60,000 bases of DNA. Origin: Polytrichum commune. Its lineage: Eukaryota; Streptophyta; Polytrichopsida; Polytrichales; Polytrichaceae. This document shows, piece by piece, positions 35,651-48,263 of the stretch (the stretch's first letter is position 1; each line of letters opens with the position of its first letter). A model generated the notes under the pieces. It searched no databases, was not told the DNA's origin, and saw only the letters and a list, made by a program, of their open reading frames with translations. The translations under genes and the position numbers were made by a program. The stretch is from NCBI GenBank assembly GCA_950295325.1, contig OX485803.1, positions 35,667,554-35,727,553 on the forward strand, given 5' to 3'.

Positions 35651-36471
35651 TGATAATTTGGCAGCATGATATCTCTTGAAACTGTGATCAAACTGTCTCT
35701 TGCAATGTGTGCACTTCACAAGCACCATTTGGGAAATCTTACAACCAAGCTTTTGAGGAGTGATACACAAATTTCAATAGCTACATCTGGGAAAACAAAT
35801 TGCAAAAGAAAAGTTGATTCTGAGAAAGATCCAATCGTTTGAAATAAAAGGTCCCTTTCTAGGGCGTTTAAGCCACAAATGCGTAACAATCAAAATTTGG
35901 TATGATGCTCCATTCACTGAGCAAATAGAAAAATACTTAACTCTTACTATGGACTAACACTTGTTGAGATGCAATTTAGGCGTTGATATTAGAAAAGGAA
36001 ATTAAATTGTCACGATTAAGTAAAGTTTGACCTGGTAAATGGACGAGGTCATGAAACAGGAGCCACAGTTCTTAAATGTAGTTTAAATTCACATCATCAC
36101 TTGCTTGCTCTCTGTCAATGTGAACAATATGATGACTCGGTGGTCAAAATATAACTGCAAAAAGTGCGTACCTTCTTTTGCAGAGACTTCTGCACTCAAG
36201 GAGAAAGTGACAGATAAAATCCAATGTTGGATTGCAAACTACTTTAGATTTTATTTAGAAAATGCTTGCAATACAAATGGGAAAGAATAGGAAGGACAAT
36301 TGGCCTCTCCTTGGGACAATGCAAAGATAATTCTCACTACAGCTGGAGAATATTTTACCAGAGTCTAACGCACCTTTCGTATGATTGAACATTTCTGTCC
36401 CATCCTCTCTCCACACAAAAATTTCTTGTTTGATTTTCAAAAATTGGTCCTAACTTTCACGGGCAAGGCGA

Positions 36472-39400
36472 CTATAGCAGCTTTTGCTGAGACGGACGCC
36501 GCTTGACAGCAGACAGGGTCTTGTCTATTACTGTCACAGCCTCTGAGATTTTCTTCATATTCTTCTCCTCCTCCTCCTTGATTACTTTCCCATTTTCCTC
36601 TGCAATGGGAGAGCCAATGGGAGCAACTGACCTGCTCGTTGTCCGTGATGGTTGTGTACTCATCTTTTGGCTTCGAGCCTTGGCCCACGCAATAGCCCGG
36701 TCAAGCACTGCAACACAGGCTGCTACCTCGGCCTCCTCGTCTTGTCCATTGGAGACAGACTCCCAATTGGTGTTGTTCAGATCAGTGACTGAGGGCAACG
36801 AGGAAAACGATTCGGAGGATCCGCCACCATGATTGAGAGTGAGGTTGGGCACAGGGTCCGCGTTTGAGCTTCTGAGACCCAACGAGCCTGATTTCCACTC
36901 TGGGGATGGTAGAGGTGGTGCAGAACTAGATAGAACAAAATTATCTTCTTCACCAACCTGGACACCACAAGGATTACAGATTCTTAACCCTACATCTGAC
37001 CATATCAGCCATCTATACGCAGTATCATGAGCTCACATTAAAATCACTAGTCAGCAGCTCAAAAATTGTAATGGAGAATTGTAGTTTAAATATGATTGAC
37101 CAGATATTATTGACCAGGCCTTTGTTGTTATGTTCAGTTCAATCCCATTTCAAGGTTGGTAAATTGATACAAATAAACATGATTCACTTACATCTGAGGC
37201 AGACATAGTTGTAATGCCCACAGCAACTGAAGGGCCAACAAGACTTGGTCTTCGCATGAGGCGTGGACTCCCACTACTGAAGTCTCTGGACTTGGATAAA
37301 GAGGAGACTCGAGACCCCAATACTTTTTCAGGATCATCTGTCTTCTGCAAAAACATCGCAATATAGTGTTTTTAAAGGGCCCTTAAGAACATACAAGCAT
37401 ACGTTTTTGACATCCCCAAACTTCATACGCCTTTTCAACTTCATGCTACTGAGTGCTGTAACCCTTTGAGATCCTTGCATATCCCTGTTGGATCGAGTAA
37501 GCCATATCACTGAAGACTTGTTGCAATAGTCTTGTGAATCAACCATATGGAGAACCTTCCTGAAGCAATGAGTGAGGATATGCGTGAAAATTGCTGCATT
37601 GAGAAATATACTCACCCCAGTTTCATTCTCATCCTCCACATTATTTTCTGCTTCTGGCGAACCATCCTCTTGCCCTGTAACTCTCCTGAGTGCCATTGCT
37701 CTTGCCTATTTTCAAGCACCAACTTGTCAGTACAGAAAGTAGGTCAGACAGCAAGAAGAATGACTCACATTCACACTACACAAAATCCATTAACTGCTGA
37801 TCAGGTTATGACTAAGGACATTGTGGCAATCCATCCTTACTTTACTGATGGCCTCAGCAGTCTCGTCCTCCATTTTACGAACATCCTCCATTGTGAGTCC
37901 ATGCCACTCGTCAAGCCAGCAAAAACATTTCCGATGGCCCTCTAGCAAGATTTTTCGCTGCGCATTCTGTAAAATAATGCTGGATGTCAGAGCTGATATC
38001 TTGAAGGAGATAAAGCAGTATTTATTGCCATTGCAACATGCTCAAGGGATATTGGCCACATTATATTACTACATGATAAATTAAGCAGCTAAGAACTTGC
38101 TAAATATACAATACCACTTCAGCTGCAAGTGTACCCAGGTCTGCTGCTATCTTGTCATTCTACCAACAATGAATTGTGTCGAGTTGTTGATATGCAGACT
38201 AGGTTTGCAGACTAGGTTTTCATACAAGCACTACATTTGCAGTCCAAGAAGGGACCACATTGGATCCTTAGTACTTACTGGGACTCAATTCCCACTATAC
38301 ACAAGTCACTTGCACACAAAAATAAAATATGTAGGGGATGAGGTGTGTGAACAGAGAGTAAGACACTACCTTGGAAATAAACTTCTCAAGTCGAGAACCA
38401 AAACCCCAGTAGGGCACGTCAACAGTCACACACTTGTATGCACACATAACCGGTTCGCATGATAACTGTAAGCACCACATATCAATAAGGTTGTGACCCC
38501 AAAAACTTGTTGGCTCAAAAATCAGATAATGTTCATCTTGTTGAAAAACTATTGATATCAAGTAACTAGAACGCACCTGCCAGCCTTCCTCTAAAGGACC
38601 CCTTCCAGTTTTTTGAGACTTGAATTTCATGGGGTCTTCACTTTCAACATAGTTCTCAACCGGATCCATGGCAATGTCAATAAACTCCACTTGCCTTTTC
38701 TTGACTGTTTTAGCATCAAGCTTAAGTGCCTGAAAGTCATGCAGAGAGTAACCAACATTAGCTTGCAGAAATGCAATCACCTACTCTCGATGGCTGCGTG
38801 AATATTCAAAAAATATTGTAAGACCTATTAAATTCAGTCATCCTTCCCAGGCACTAATTATTTCCAAGAAATTGAGAAATGCTTCTATAGGTGAAGCCTT
38901 GACAAAAACAGACTCACGTTCTCTGTTGTCCCTCGATCAGCAATATGTGTAGTTTCCAATATCAGCCGGAGCTTGTTGAAAAATGGACACTGCATTCAAT
39001 CACCCATATTTGAGGTTCAGAACTGTTTCCTATAACCAAACAGAGGATGTCTCAGCACAATAGTGGACTTGTATTAGATGGATGCAAGCAAACACAAGCA
39101 ATGCAATCCTCTAAACCCTAAATAGGTATTTCAGATTTGCACTGAGAGCCTGAAGTCGTACACACCTTCAAAACTGATGTCCAAAGAAAATTTGAATAGT
39201 CCAAACACCCACATGATCACATTGGCCACAACAAACACATGTCAGTTATTCAAAAGAATAGGTAATGAAGTTGATGTAAGTTTAAGTCCGCTAACAACAA
39301 TCATGACCAGCATCAGATTGCCTCAATCATTTCAGAAATGCACAAAATTTCCATGGTTGCAGCTGGCGAATATTCCACCAACCTGTTGTACAATGGGGAT

Positions 39401-40209
39401 ATGCATTCCATGCCTCCTCCTCAAGGATCAACGCCTTTTTTGGCACCAGACTAACCAGCCAGCTTGGCAATTTGCTGTACTTGCACAAAATCGCTGTTAG
39501 TGAATTGAGTATACCATGAACCATCCCCCATGTCTACACCTATATTTCAATGATCACTCCTGGCCACTCTTTCTATTCATTGGCAATCAGCACATCTCGC
39601 ATGCATAACTATACCATTGACATGGGGAGTCTATGAATATGATGGATGTGTACTAAAAGAAGTGCACAATATGATTCCAGATGAGGTTTGCACATTACAG
39701 ACCTGGCAAGATGATAAACCTTTTGTGTATACTGACCACGGCGATCATTTTCTTCATAAGGTTCATTCTTCAACACCTCAACACCATCTCCATCATCACC
39801 AGACGATTCACTAGCACTGTACTTGGCAACCATGTATAGCTGGGCTATCTTATACTGTATTCAGACACAATGCACGTGAGTAACTTATGATTGTTAAAGC
39901 AAGATTATCTTTTAAATTCATCAAGTATAATTTGTGCACATGAAGTTACAAAAAGGTCTGTGTTTACCTCTTCAACAGTGAAAGGGAGCACAATCCGGCT
40001 GGAAAGAAATTGGTCAAGGAATTCCCAATCACAAAGAGGTGAAAATTTCATATCCAAGAAAAAGCCTTGAAAAAATGTCTTAACCCTACTTCACATTATA
40101 ATTCATATGTGAATGTAGTCTAAGAAGCACATCTTTTGGAAATATCTTGTTGAAGATGTCACAAGGTACCAGAATATTTAAAAGGATACTATTCCTGTAC
40201 AGCCACCAT
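36472..40209 (-). CDS. StART-type phosphatidylinositol transfer protein (class I PITP-like), 13 coding exons, 507 aa
   Basis: Exons in order: 40209-40190, 39998-39968, 39854-39703, 39474-39383, 39173-39166, 38989-38918, 38729-38577, 38465-38370, 38159-38115, 37966-37841, 37705-37616, 37344-37192, 36957-36472. All introns are GT-AG and every phase matches. The product starts MVAVQEYRIVLPFTVEEYK and keeps the PITP hallmarks: AQLYMVAKYS, VEVLKNEPYE, GQYTQKVYHLASKLPSWL, EEAWNAYPHCTTVLKCPFF, LETTHIADRG, CAYKCVTVDVPYWGFGSRLE and HRKCFCWLDEWHGLTMEDVR (about residues 234-253). This family moves phosphatidylinositol and phosphatidylcholine between membranes and supports phosphoinositide signalling in the cytosol. 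Residues after about 265 form a Ser-rich, probably disordered tail with a Lys/Glu stretch (VIKEEEEKNMKKISEA), absent from short animal PITPs. Exon 9 (15 codons) has a weaker acceptor, ttggtag, and is the least certain exon. Confidence 0.9.
39166..39173 (-). other. 8-nt microexon (exon 5) of the PITP gene
   Basis: The upstream exon ends in phase 1 after ...HCTT and the downstream exon starts in phase 0 at CPFF, so 3n+2 bases are missing. On the minus strand, acatcag/TTTTGAAG/gtgtgt supplies exactly 8 nt with consensus ends. It completes Val, Leu and Lys to give HCTTVLKCPFF, as the family expects. Confidence 0.8.
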
Positions 40210-42300
40210 CGTTGCTTGCTTGGATCTGATATTGTGAGTTCAATAAAGAGCTGTCCACTACCCTAAAGAGCTCCAAAGCTCCAATCTGCAGCAGTACCAT
40301 TTTTAGCAGGTTTAGATTTGAAATATAAATACAACATGCTTTCTTCAGTGGGTTTCAATTGCAAGCAATCTCCTAGTAGCTCATCACAGGCGATATTGTT
40401 GCATACTTTCCATAAGCCCAGTAGCTCATTTCCTGATATAAAGAATTAATATCCACCCACCATGTCATCGGTTTCCAAAACAATGTATTATCTAAACACC
40501 TGTATGTCAAACAGAAGAAACACTTGCGGGAGGAACAAACCTAACAAATCCTGGCACTAGTTGCTCAACAGATCTGCAGTTTGCCTTAATCAAAAACCGG
40601 TTCGTACTTAAAAGTGGAGCGATCCTTTTGTGTAGGTTCTACAAGAATCGACTTGAATCACAGCAATTCTTTACGAGGTGAGGTTCTGCAAACAATGCTC
40701 AGCAATGACACCTCGATATCATGGTCCCTTGAAATACCCAGATGTTGATCTGGCATCCAGCCTGCACATATCCACCAAGCTAGAGTCAATCCTCAGACAG
40801 TCGACTACTTTCCAGGATTGCAATATTGCAAGAATGAGACGCAGATCCTTCAATATCCTCCAGCTTAAGAGGCCCCATTTCTATTCTCCTAATGATCCTA
40901 TTGAAACCCCATTGAGAGAACAACCTTGAATCTAAGGGGCTTGCAAGGCCAGATGGATTTGTGCCTCGAATTTCACAACACATATAGAGCTCGAGGTACA
41001 CTGAAGCGTCTTTGAAGATGAAATGCCACGAATAAGAATTGGAAGTTGAAGAGGATCTCCCGATCTAATCTATAACATTTCCCCCAATGCAGAAAAGCTC
41101 GTTCTGAGGAAGTTCTGCCTTGCAATCTCTTACCTTTATTATGACACTACAATCAACACCTCCTATTGGTTCAATCTGAGTAAGGGAAAATGTGCGACCC
41201 AGTGGCTACTGTGCAGACACGCGATGTTGTAGGCTGGTCGCTTCGAAAGCATTACGGCAGCTCGTGATGGTTGTCCAATAAAGCCACATTTGGCGGGAAA
41301 TTAGGTGCAAAAAAGGCAAGAAATTATGGTGATCAGCTAAATATAACTATTGGAACAAAAACATAGAATCCAAAAATACGCAAGTAATATTCCGCACTGA
41401 CTTATTACTGACCGATGCAAGCTGACCTTCAGTTGCAAGGGACCCTAATCTTCCCAGGTCTTCGTCGCATTGAGTTTAATTTCTTTTCAGGCACCCATAC
41501 CCGCAGTCCTCGAACAATACAGGTATCGAACCGCTGGCCCGCTGCTGCCACAAATTGAAAGACACCAATCTGCCAATCACTCCCCTATTCACATGGATAT
41601 ATGCTCTGTTCCTTAACTCTTCCACGACGCTTTTAAACCTCTAGACACTCACTCCTCCTCTTCCTCCTTTATCCTACCGCAACCGCAGGAATTACGACGC
41701 CCGCGTCACTACCCGCCTCAACGCACACAATGTCACGCTCCCCTGCTCCTCCAACCCTACCTCTGTACAACCGGCCACAAAATGGCCTTGGTTCGCGAAA
41801 GTGAGAAGAGAAAACTGTATAGGATCTCGCAATACACTAAAGCCCTAAACCCGCACTTGGAAATGCATCCGAAAGTGAAAGACGAAAGAAGAAGATGACA
41901 CGAAGAAGAACAAGAAGGGAAGCTGCACTCGATCCATCAATCGATCGATCGATCGATCAATTTCTCCGGGTCACAAATTGGCCTCACCAACCGGGCCCGG
42001 GGTTGAAGTGCATTGCAAAACTTCGCGCATTGAAAGAGAAAGATTATGGCCGTGTGTGCGGAGCGGCCATGCGATGCGGATCGAGGCGGATATCGTGACC
42101 CGGCGATGGATCCGAGCAAGCGGGAACGACGAAGAACGAAGAATGGACAACGAAGAGCGGAGGACGAAGAAGTGTCTCGAGTGCAGTAGGTCGGCTCTGG
42201 CACGGAACCTGCTCACGTAATGCCCCCGTTCCCACCTTCACGGAAGGAGGTGGATGCGTGACGTGGCAAGTGGGTGCGTGACGTGGCATCCTCTTTTAAC
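40210..42300 (-). promoter_or_regulatory. 5' flank/leader of the PITP gene
   Basis: No coding signal that I recognise. From about 41,600 to 42,290 the DNA is clearly more GC-rich than its surroundings, as in the 5' flank of the vasculin-like gene, and may hold the promoter and leader. Short overlapping open frames at 41895-42289 on both strands look compositional. Confidence 0.35.
41937..41960 (+). repeat. (ATCG)n microsatellite
   Basis: Five to six perfect atcg units in the GC-rich PITP 5' flank. Confidence 0.9.
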
Positions 42301-42309
42301 TATTCCCCC

Positions 42310-42850
42310 CTCTTTAAAATAATGGTGCTTTTTGAATGTCCGTAGTTGTAAGTACCATTTGAATGCTCATGGCGGCCAATCGGGTGTCTCTTGTGTGTGT
42401 ATGTTGTGTATGCTACTTTGGTACAAGGCTCTAAATTATTTGGATCATTCCTATGCAATCTCATCCATATGTATAATGACAACTATATTCTATTAGTTTT
42501 TTTAACATGTACAGTGTCCTTGCTCTCTTTCTCTTACTCATTCCACTTGATTATCCGCCCCCTTTTCACTAACCGTGCTTTTTGAATGTACGTAAGTGGG
42601 TACCATGCTATTGCGGCGAATCGCCCCTCTACGGTACTTGGTTATGAATTGCATTCATCATGCAATTTTGTTTTCACAATTATATTCTATTATATGTTTG
42701 TTGTATTATCGTTCGATTCTCCTTTTTTTACAACTATATTCTACTAGTGTTGGCGTGTCTAGTGTCCTCCCACTCTCTTCTTCTTACTTGTTTGCTTACT
42801 TGGTTGCTTTGTTTTGATTAACCACGCTTTTCAAATGTACATTGGTTTTT
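42310..42850 (+). repeat. Diverged tandem repeat, about 255-bp period
   Basis: The phrase gctttttgaatgt (or gcttttcaaatgt) recurs near 42327, 42578 and 42825. The intervening text also repeats (acaactatattcta, gtgtcc..ctctctt). A related phrase appears once at about 51723, so the unit is dispersed too. Confidence 0.5.
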
Positions 42851-42899
42851 GTGTATTATTTCTTTGTTTACTTGCACATTGTCAAGTTTGTTTAATTTC

Positions 42900-44040
42900 T
42901 CAATAATACTCTAGATCTACCCATTAAATTATTATTTTATTTCAGATGTGCTTATTTTCTTGCTTATGCTTCATATTGATCCATTTACTTTCTAAAACAT
43001 CATTACTAAATAATGAATCGATAAATATTTTATATTTTATGAATAGTCTAACGTTTCAAGTTGTCAAATGTCAAATTCTAGTTACTTCACAATTCAATGA
43101 CTTGGTAATATATGTTTTATTGATTTCTTGTTAATATTTTATAATTTTATAATTTCACAAATATTTTTCTCAATAGTAATTTGATATGTAAGAATAGATC
43201 TCAGTAGTGAATTAATATTTTAATTTAATCATCTGGTTAGAAAGTGGATTTAGCAATGATTATGATTTTCATGTTATGATTTTGTAGCATATTATATTTA
43301 ATCTATATTATAATACTCAAAATGTTGGAATCTATCATCTTATGGTAATTTAAATTGCATGACACAAAGGTGTATCTTGAGGTTTATATTTGAATATTTC
43401 TAATTTGAGGATCCAAATTTTTGTGCAATATTCTTGATGTTTATGTAGGGTTTATAATCATTGTTGATGTGGCCATCTGAGAGTGAGGGAGTGTGACGAT
43501 TTTGTTGATGAACCCACTATCAAGTGTTTAAAGTTTAGGGTATAGTATTAACGGTTTTCTTATTTTGAATTGAATAATATAGTTTGGCAACGAATGATTC
43601 CACACTTCATTGCACAACAACGTGCATAAGCAACTAAAGACTATTGTAGTTCTCTAGCAGCTCGGCCATAAAGTGATTAATTTTAAAGGTGCCTAAATAT
43701 ATGGGAAATTAATTTTGTTGAGTGTCCAACAAAAAAAAAACACTAACATTCAAAGAGTGCTTGAAATCACAATCACAATGATGCAAGTGACATTCATTGG
43801 AATCCAACAAAGTCACATCAAATCAAAGCAAAATTTGTTGTCAAGTAAAAGACAAACTTTAGGGTAAGAAACATTGGTGAAGGAAAGTGCTTAGGTTAAT
43901 CACAGCCACCATAGATGAAATTAGGAAAACCATCCATGAATTATACAAAATGACTTGGATGAATGTGTAACCTATTTTAAATTACTTGTTGAATCTTCTC
44001 AGTTTTAGAATATTATTTTATGAGTTGCCTAACTTACAAT
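42900..44040. other. AT-rich DNA, no gene seen
   Basis: Very AT-rich, with only low-complexity open frames and no recognisable motif. Confidence 0.5.
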
Positions 44041-44062
44041 TGCACTTCATTTAATTATTAGG

Positions 44063-44228
44063 CAAAAAGGTGCCCAAGTTGCTAGAGAGCTACAGCATGA
44101 GAATCGATTACGGGGCGGCAATGTTGACGATGAGTTGAAGCAAAAGGATTTGGTGGTTGATCTCATAAAAAAAAGCCTCGGTCCTTCACATGGACCAAGA
44201 ACAAACAAGCCAATCATTAACATCAAGT
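44063..44228 (+). pseudogene. Exon-like open stretch, possible captured gene fragment
   Basis: After an acceptor-like ttaattattag, an open frame of about 54 codons reads KGAQVARELQHENRL, then DDELKQKDLVVDLIKKSLG, and ends at a good donor, caa/gtaagt. Its base composition is more gene-like than the AT-rich surroundings. No family is recognised and no partner exons were found nearby, so it may be a relic or a transposon-captured exon. Confidence 0.3.
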
Positions 44229-45160
44229 AAGTGTGCGATTTGTACGTTCTAAAAGTGTTATGTGTATCTTCGACACATTTTGTTGGAGCTTTGAAAGTTT
44301 TCACATTATGGGTAAAGTTCATGTACGTTTCACACTCCTCTAAATATCCAATACATGAGAACTTGGATTGTCCGATATCATGTAAGTCACCGTGATTAAA
44401 TGGAACAATGACCATAGCATATTAATTATCATTTGCTAAGGTAGATGAGGTTAACGTGGACATTTATAGCTTTGTGGAAGCATCCAGTTGATGGATTTGA
44501 GCATTAAAAGCTCGAGTGTATTAACAATTATGAATTAGGACCAAAAATTTTAAATTACTAGAATCAGAGTCGAGGAAGGTGTTGATTTGAGGTCATGAAT
44601 CAAAGATATTCTACTTCCTAATGTGATGTTATAGGAGGGGAACTCATTTATTGTTCAATGTTATATAAGTGGACGACATCATTAGCAAATTCTACATGGG
44701 TCATTTACCAATGAAAACCAACTTTAATGGCAATATTGGATGATTTCATGTTTTATGTTGCTTGGATTGTGAAAGATAGTATTTACTATCCATGGAAGTA
44801 TTGTTTCTTAGTTTGATGAGAGTTATTGAAACATCGCTTACTTCTTTACAATGCATTAACTATTGGATGTTAGCTAAACGCATTGATTTTTGATTTATTT
44901 TTTAAATGGGAATGTCAACAATGTACCTTACGGACGCTTGTGTGATAATGAATATTAAATTCTTGCTATGTGTTCTTACAATTGAAAAGAATACAACACT
45001 TAACATTCTTGAAATTATTTTGTCTATTTGAGGTGGGAGCGGGTATATAAGGAAATTAAGTGGTTTACCCATCCTTTGATGTTGTATTAATTAGTGATTC
45101 ATGTAAAGTTTCCAATGATATCTCGTAAGTCTTTAGGGGGAGATTTTTCAGCTAATGAAA

Positions 45161-45372
45161 TGCATATACACATACACAAAGGCATATGAACAGTGCTTGG
45201 AGTGAGATGGTCTCATACTCTTCTTGCTTTGCCTTTTATTATTTTTCTTCATTTCATTGGTTCATAACTTTTATCCCCTTCAGACTAGCATTGTGACCTT
45301 ATTTTAACCTTATTGTTTCTCATATCTCTTTCATTACAAATCTATTAACTATGAGCAATCTAATGCTCTCCC
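45161..45372 (-). repeat. 3' LTR-like repeat of the copia element
   Basis: It shares tatacaca..tacaaagg, gaaca(g/a)tgcttggagt, tttcattggttcata, agactagcattgt and tatgagcaatctaatgct with 50220-50440 in the same order. It lacks about 20 bp present in the right copy (near 50321-50340). Confidence 0.7.
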
Positions 45373-45419
45373 TTTTACACTCTCACTTTGCTAGTAATCA
45401 GAGGCCTCTAAATCCATTG

Positions 45420-45906
45420 CCTTTGTTAATGCTTTATGTTTATTCTTTTGCAAGTGGTTTGGTTAGCACGTCCGCTATCATATCCTCCGTTGGACAATAC
45501 TTCAAACATATCTATTGGTTTTTCAGTTTATCTTGAATGAAGTGATATTGTACATCGATATGTTTGGTGAGAAAATGGTGTGTGAGATTCTTTTGCAAGT
45601 GCTATGCATCCTTGATTGTCGCACATGATGGATGTCAGTCTTTTTTGCCCATATTCCACATCCGCCAAAAGTTGCCTAAGCCAAAACGCTTCCGTCGTGC
45701 AATGGCTAATGGCTGTGTACTTCGCCTCTGTCATAGACAATACAATGCTCGGTTGTTTCTTGCATTTCCACGAAATATCTCCAACGCCAACAAAAAAACA
45801 CATACCCTGTAGTGGATTGCCGGTCGTTTGCATTTCCCGTCCAATCCGCATTGCAAAATCCTCTCAAGGCAATATTCTTGCTTCTCATGTAAAATTTAAA
45901 GTCCAA
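45420..45906 (-). pseudogene. Copia RNase H domain, broken
   Basis: Pieces in order on minus: RGFCNADWTGNANDRQSTTG, ISWKCKKQPSIVLSMTEAKY, TSIMCDNQGCIALAKESH, and further on KYCPTEDMIADVLTKP in another frame. These are standard copia RNase H blocks, now split by frameshifts. Confidence 0.85.
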
Positions 45907-46072
45907 AGTGCCCTTTTAAATACCTCATGATGCCCTTTACGACCATCTAATACGGTGGATCGGCCTTTGACATGAACTGACTCACATTATACACTGCAAA
46001 ATGCACTATCAACCCTCGTGACCAACATTGCATACATGAGAGATTCTACCGCGGCTTTATATGGAACACCTT

Positions 46073-46660
46073 TCATATCCCTTTGCACATTCCCAAATTT
46101 CTCATCCAAAAGTTTGACAATTTTGAATTTGCATCGAACGGAGTTATAATCTGTTTGCATTTTTCCATGTCGAAACATTTGAAGACCCCCTCAATGTAGT
46201 TCTTTTGGTTCATGGTGATAATACGGGCATCCACATTCCTCTCAAATTGCAATCTTAGGCAATAATGCAACTCTTTGAGATTGCTCATCTCAAATTATTT
46301 CTGGAGCTTCGATTTGAGCCACTTCAATTGGATTACATTGCTTGCCAATATGATCAAATTATTCACATAGAGAATTGTCACCAACAAATATTTACCCGTT
46401 TGTTTGATGTACATCAAATGATCCGTTGGGCTCCTATAAGAACCCTCGTTGATGAAAAATGAGTTAATACAGTGATACCATACCTTTGGCAATTGTTTGT
46501 ACAAAACTTTATTGAATTTGCACACAAGGTGTTCTTTCTCATCTTGTATGAAATCCTCCAGTTGATCCATGTAGATCTCCACATCCAATAGTTCATTAAA
46601 AAACGATGTTTTTACGCCCATTTGGTGGATCTCCCAACCCATAGTCGATCATATTGTAAG
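46073..46660 (-). pseudogene. Copia reverse transcriptase, broken
   Basis: Recognisable blocks: GWEIHQMGVKTSFFNELLDV, EIYMDQLEDFIQDEKEHLVC, LLVTILYVNNLIILASN (the YVDD box reads YVNN) and, in the next frame, HYCLRLQFE and ITPFDANSKL. The replaced catalytic Asp and the frame changes show an inactive enzyme. Confidence 0.85.
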
Positions 46661-46971
46661 AATACATTCCTATTGTGATTTTTCCACCACTCTTTAGGTG
46701 GGCGTTTCTCCCTCTTAGGATATTCCATTTTTTGCCGAATTTCTCAACGTAGTCATCATTCTCTGCAGATATTTTGATTGTTTCTTTATTTGTAACCAAG
46801 TGACCTCCCATTGTTCCTTACCGTCATCACGCAAGGACAATTTCGAAGATTTGTCCACAACAACCACCACAAGGCCTTCAATTCTCCCACTTTGACACAT
46901 TTTTAAATCATTTCCAACACTAATAATATCCTCCATGGATACCACGTCTTTATTTTTATGATATTTTTAGT

Positions 46972-47535
46972 TTACATTAGCATATAGACCTTAGTTCCCT
47001 CATAATAACTCAAAAACAAACATTTTGTACCCTTTGTATCGAGCTTACCCCATTTTTCATATGACATCATTGCGTATGCAACGCATCTAAATACACGTAT
47101 GTGTGCAATGTAAGGCCCTCTACTCCTCCACGCTTTCTCAAGCGTAATGGAATCCAATGTCTCGTTGAACAACGGTTTCATGTGTAAACCGTATTGACCA
47201 TCGTTTCCGTCTAAAACAATTTGTCAATATTTAAGCATAAAGCATGTTTTTTCTCATCTCCACGATGGTACGATTTGCACATTCCGCCACTCCGTTTTGT
47301 TGAGGCGTATACGGGGTAGACATTTGCTTCACGATGTCATGATCCGTCAAAAAATTGTTGAATGTCTTGAAAACGAACTCCCCGCCGTTGTCCAACTAAA
47401 ACACCTTAATTTTGTGCCCCAATTATATTCTATGAGTCCTATAAACTCCTTAAACTTCTCCAAACACTCTCCTTTGGATTTTGATGCAAACAACACCACA
47501 TTTATTGATAAATGATCAATGTAGGTCACCAAGTA
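46972..47535 (-). pseudogene. Copia integrase fragments
   Basis: SKGECLEKFKEFIGLIEYNW, then WGTKLRCF, belongs to the integrase core. ETLDSITLEKAW, then IRVFRCVAYAM and KLDTKGTKCLFLSYYEGTK, are the usual copia integrase C-terminal blocks. They are split over several frames. Confidence 0.75.
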
Positions 47536-47739
47536 TGGATGTGGTCCTCATAGGGCCACACATATTAGAATGCACGATTTCTAACGGGTTGGTCGGTCAA
47601 CTCCCCCCTTTCTTCGTTCGAAACACAATATTATGTTATTCATTTCCGATGCACACTTCGCAAAGTAACGAGGATGTTGGACAAGATAATTGATCAATAT
47701 TCATGCCACTCACCATGTTTTGAAGCTTATGAACATCCT

Positions 47740-48263
47740 TTACATTGCAATGGCTAAGGCGGTGGACCAAAGCTCAAATGCACCATCTCCCATTAGAGAT
47801 TGCAACAAGTTGGCTGCATACACTTCATCTACCTTTACTAAATTGATTTCATATAAGTTGTCTTTGTATAGCACAATCACAATGATTTTATTGTTGCAAA
47901 ATTTTAGAATACATTCATTTAGGTTGAATTGGACTTGCAAACCGTATGAAACGAGTTTGCTTACTGTGAACAAATTGGACACGTGTAACGTATTTTAAAT
48001 ATAAATTCGGTTGATATTACCTTTTACAATTTCTTCCACGATGATGGATCCTATTCCAATGGCTTCGACAACACTATTATCACCCAAATGCACATTGTGT
48101 AGCACTCGTATGTGTCGAATGCGGCCCTATACGAAGTCATGTGTTTGGAGGCTCCCGAATCCATGATCCACTTGTACATGCTATTAGAATGTGTTTCATT
48201 GTGCATTACAAATGCGTAATGATAGTTGCTAGCTCGATTTAATTTATGTTCACCGTTTTGCAA
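47740..48263 (-). pseudogene. Copia protease and GAG-pre-integrase fragments
   Basis: WIMDSGASKHMTSYRAAFDT holds the aspartic protease DSG motif (near 48170). The 80-codon frame at 47740-47982 (MSNLFTVSKLVSYG, VDEVYAANLLQSL) fits the region between protease and integrase. Stops separate the two. Confidence 0.75.

Noticed and set aside
39005-39035. aacag/TTCTGAA as the missing PITP exon between exons 4 and 6
   Set aside because: No donor in the right phase and only about 20 nt left for an intron. The 8-nt candidate at 39166-39173 has proper borders and fits the family sequence.
39474-39491. Alternative PITP exon 4 starts at cag/CGATTTTG or caag/TACAGC
   Set aside because: The start at 39474 combined with the donor at 39703 restores KVYHLASKLPSWL in the family pattern; the alternatives do not.
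44047-44415. 122-codon minus-strand open frame
   Set aside because: It is the opposite strand of the exon-like plus-strand segment and runs into AT-rich DNA; no motif.
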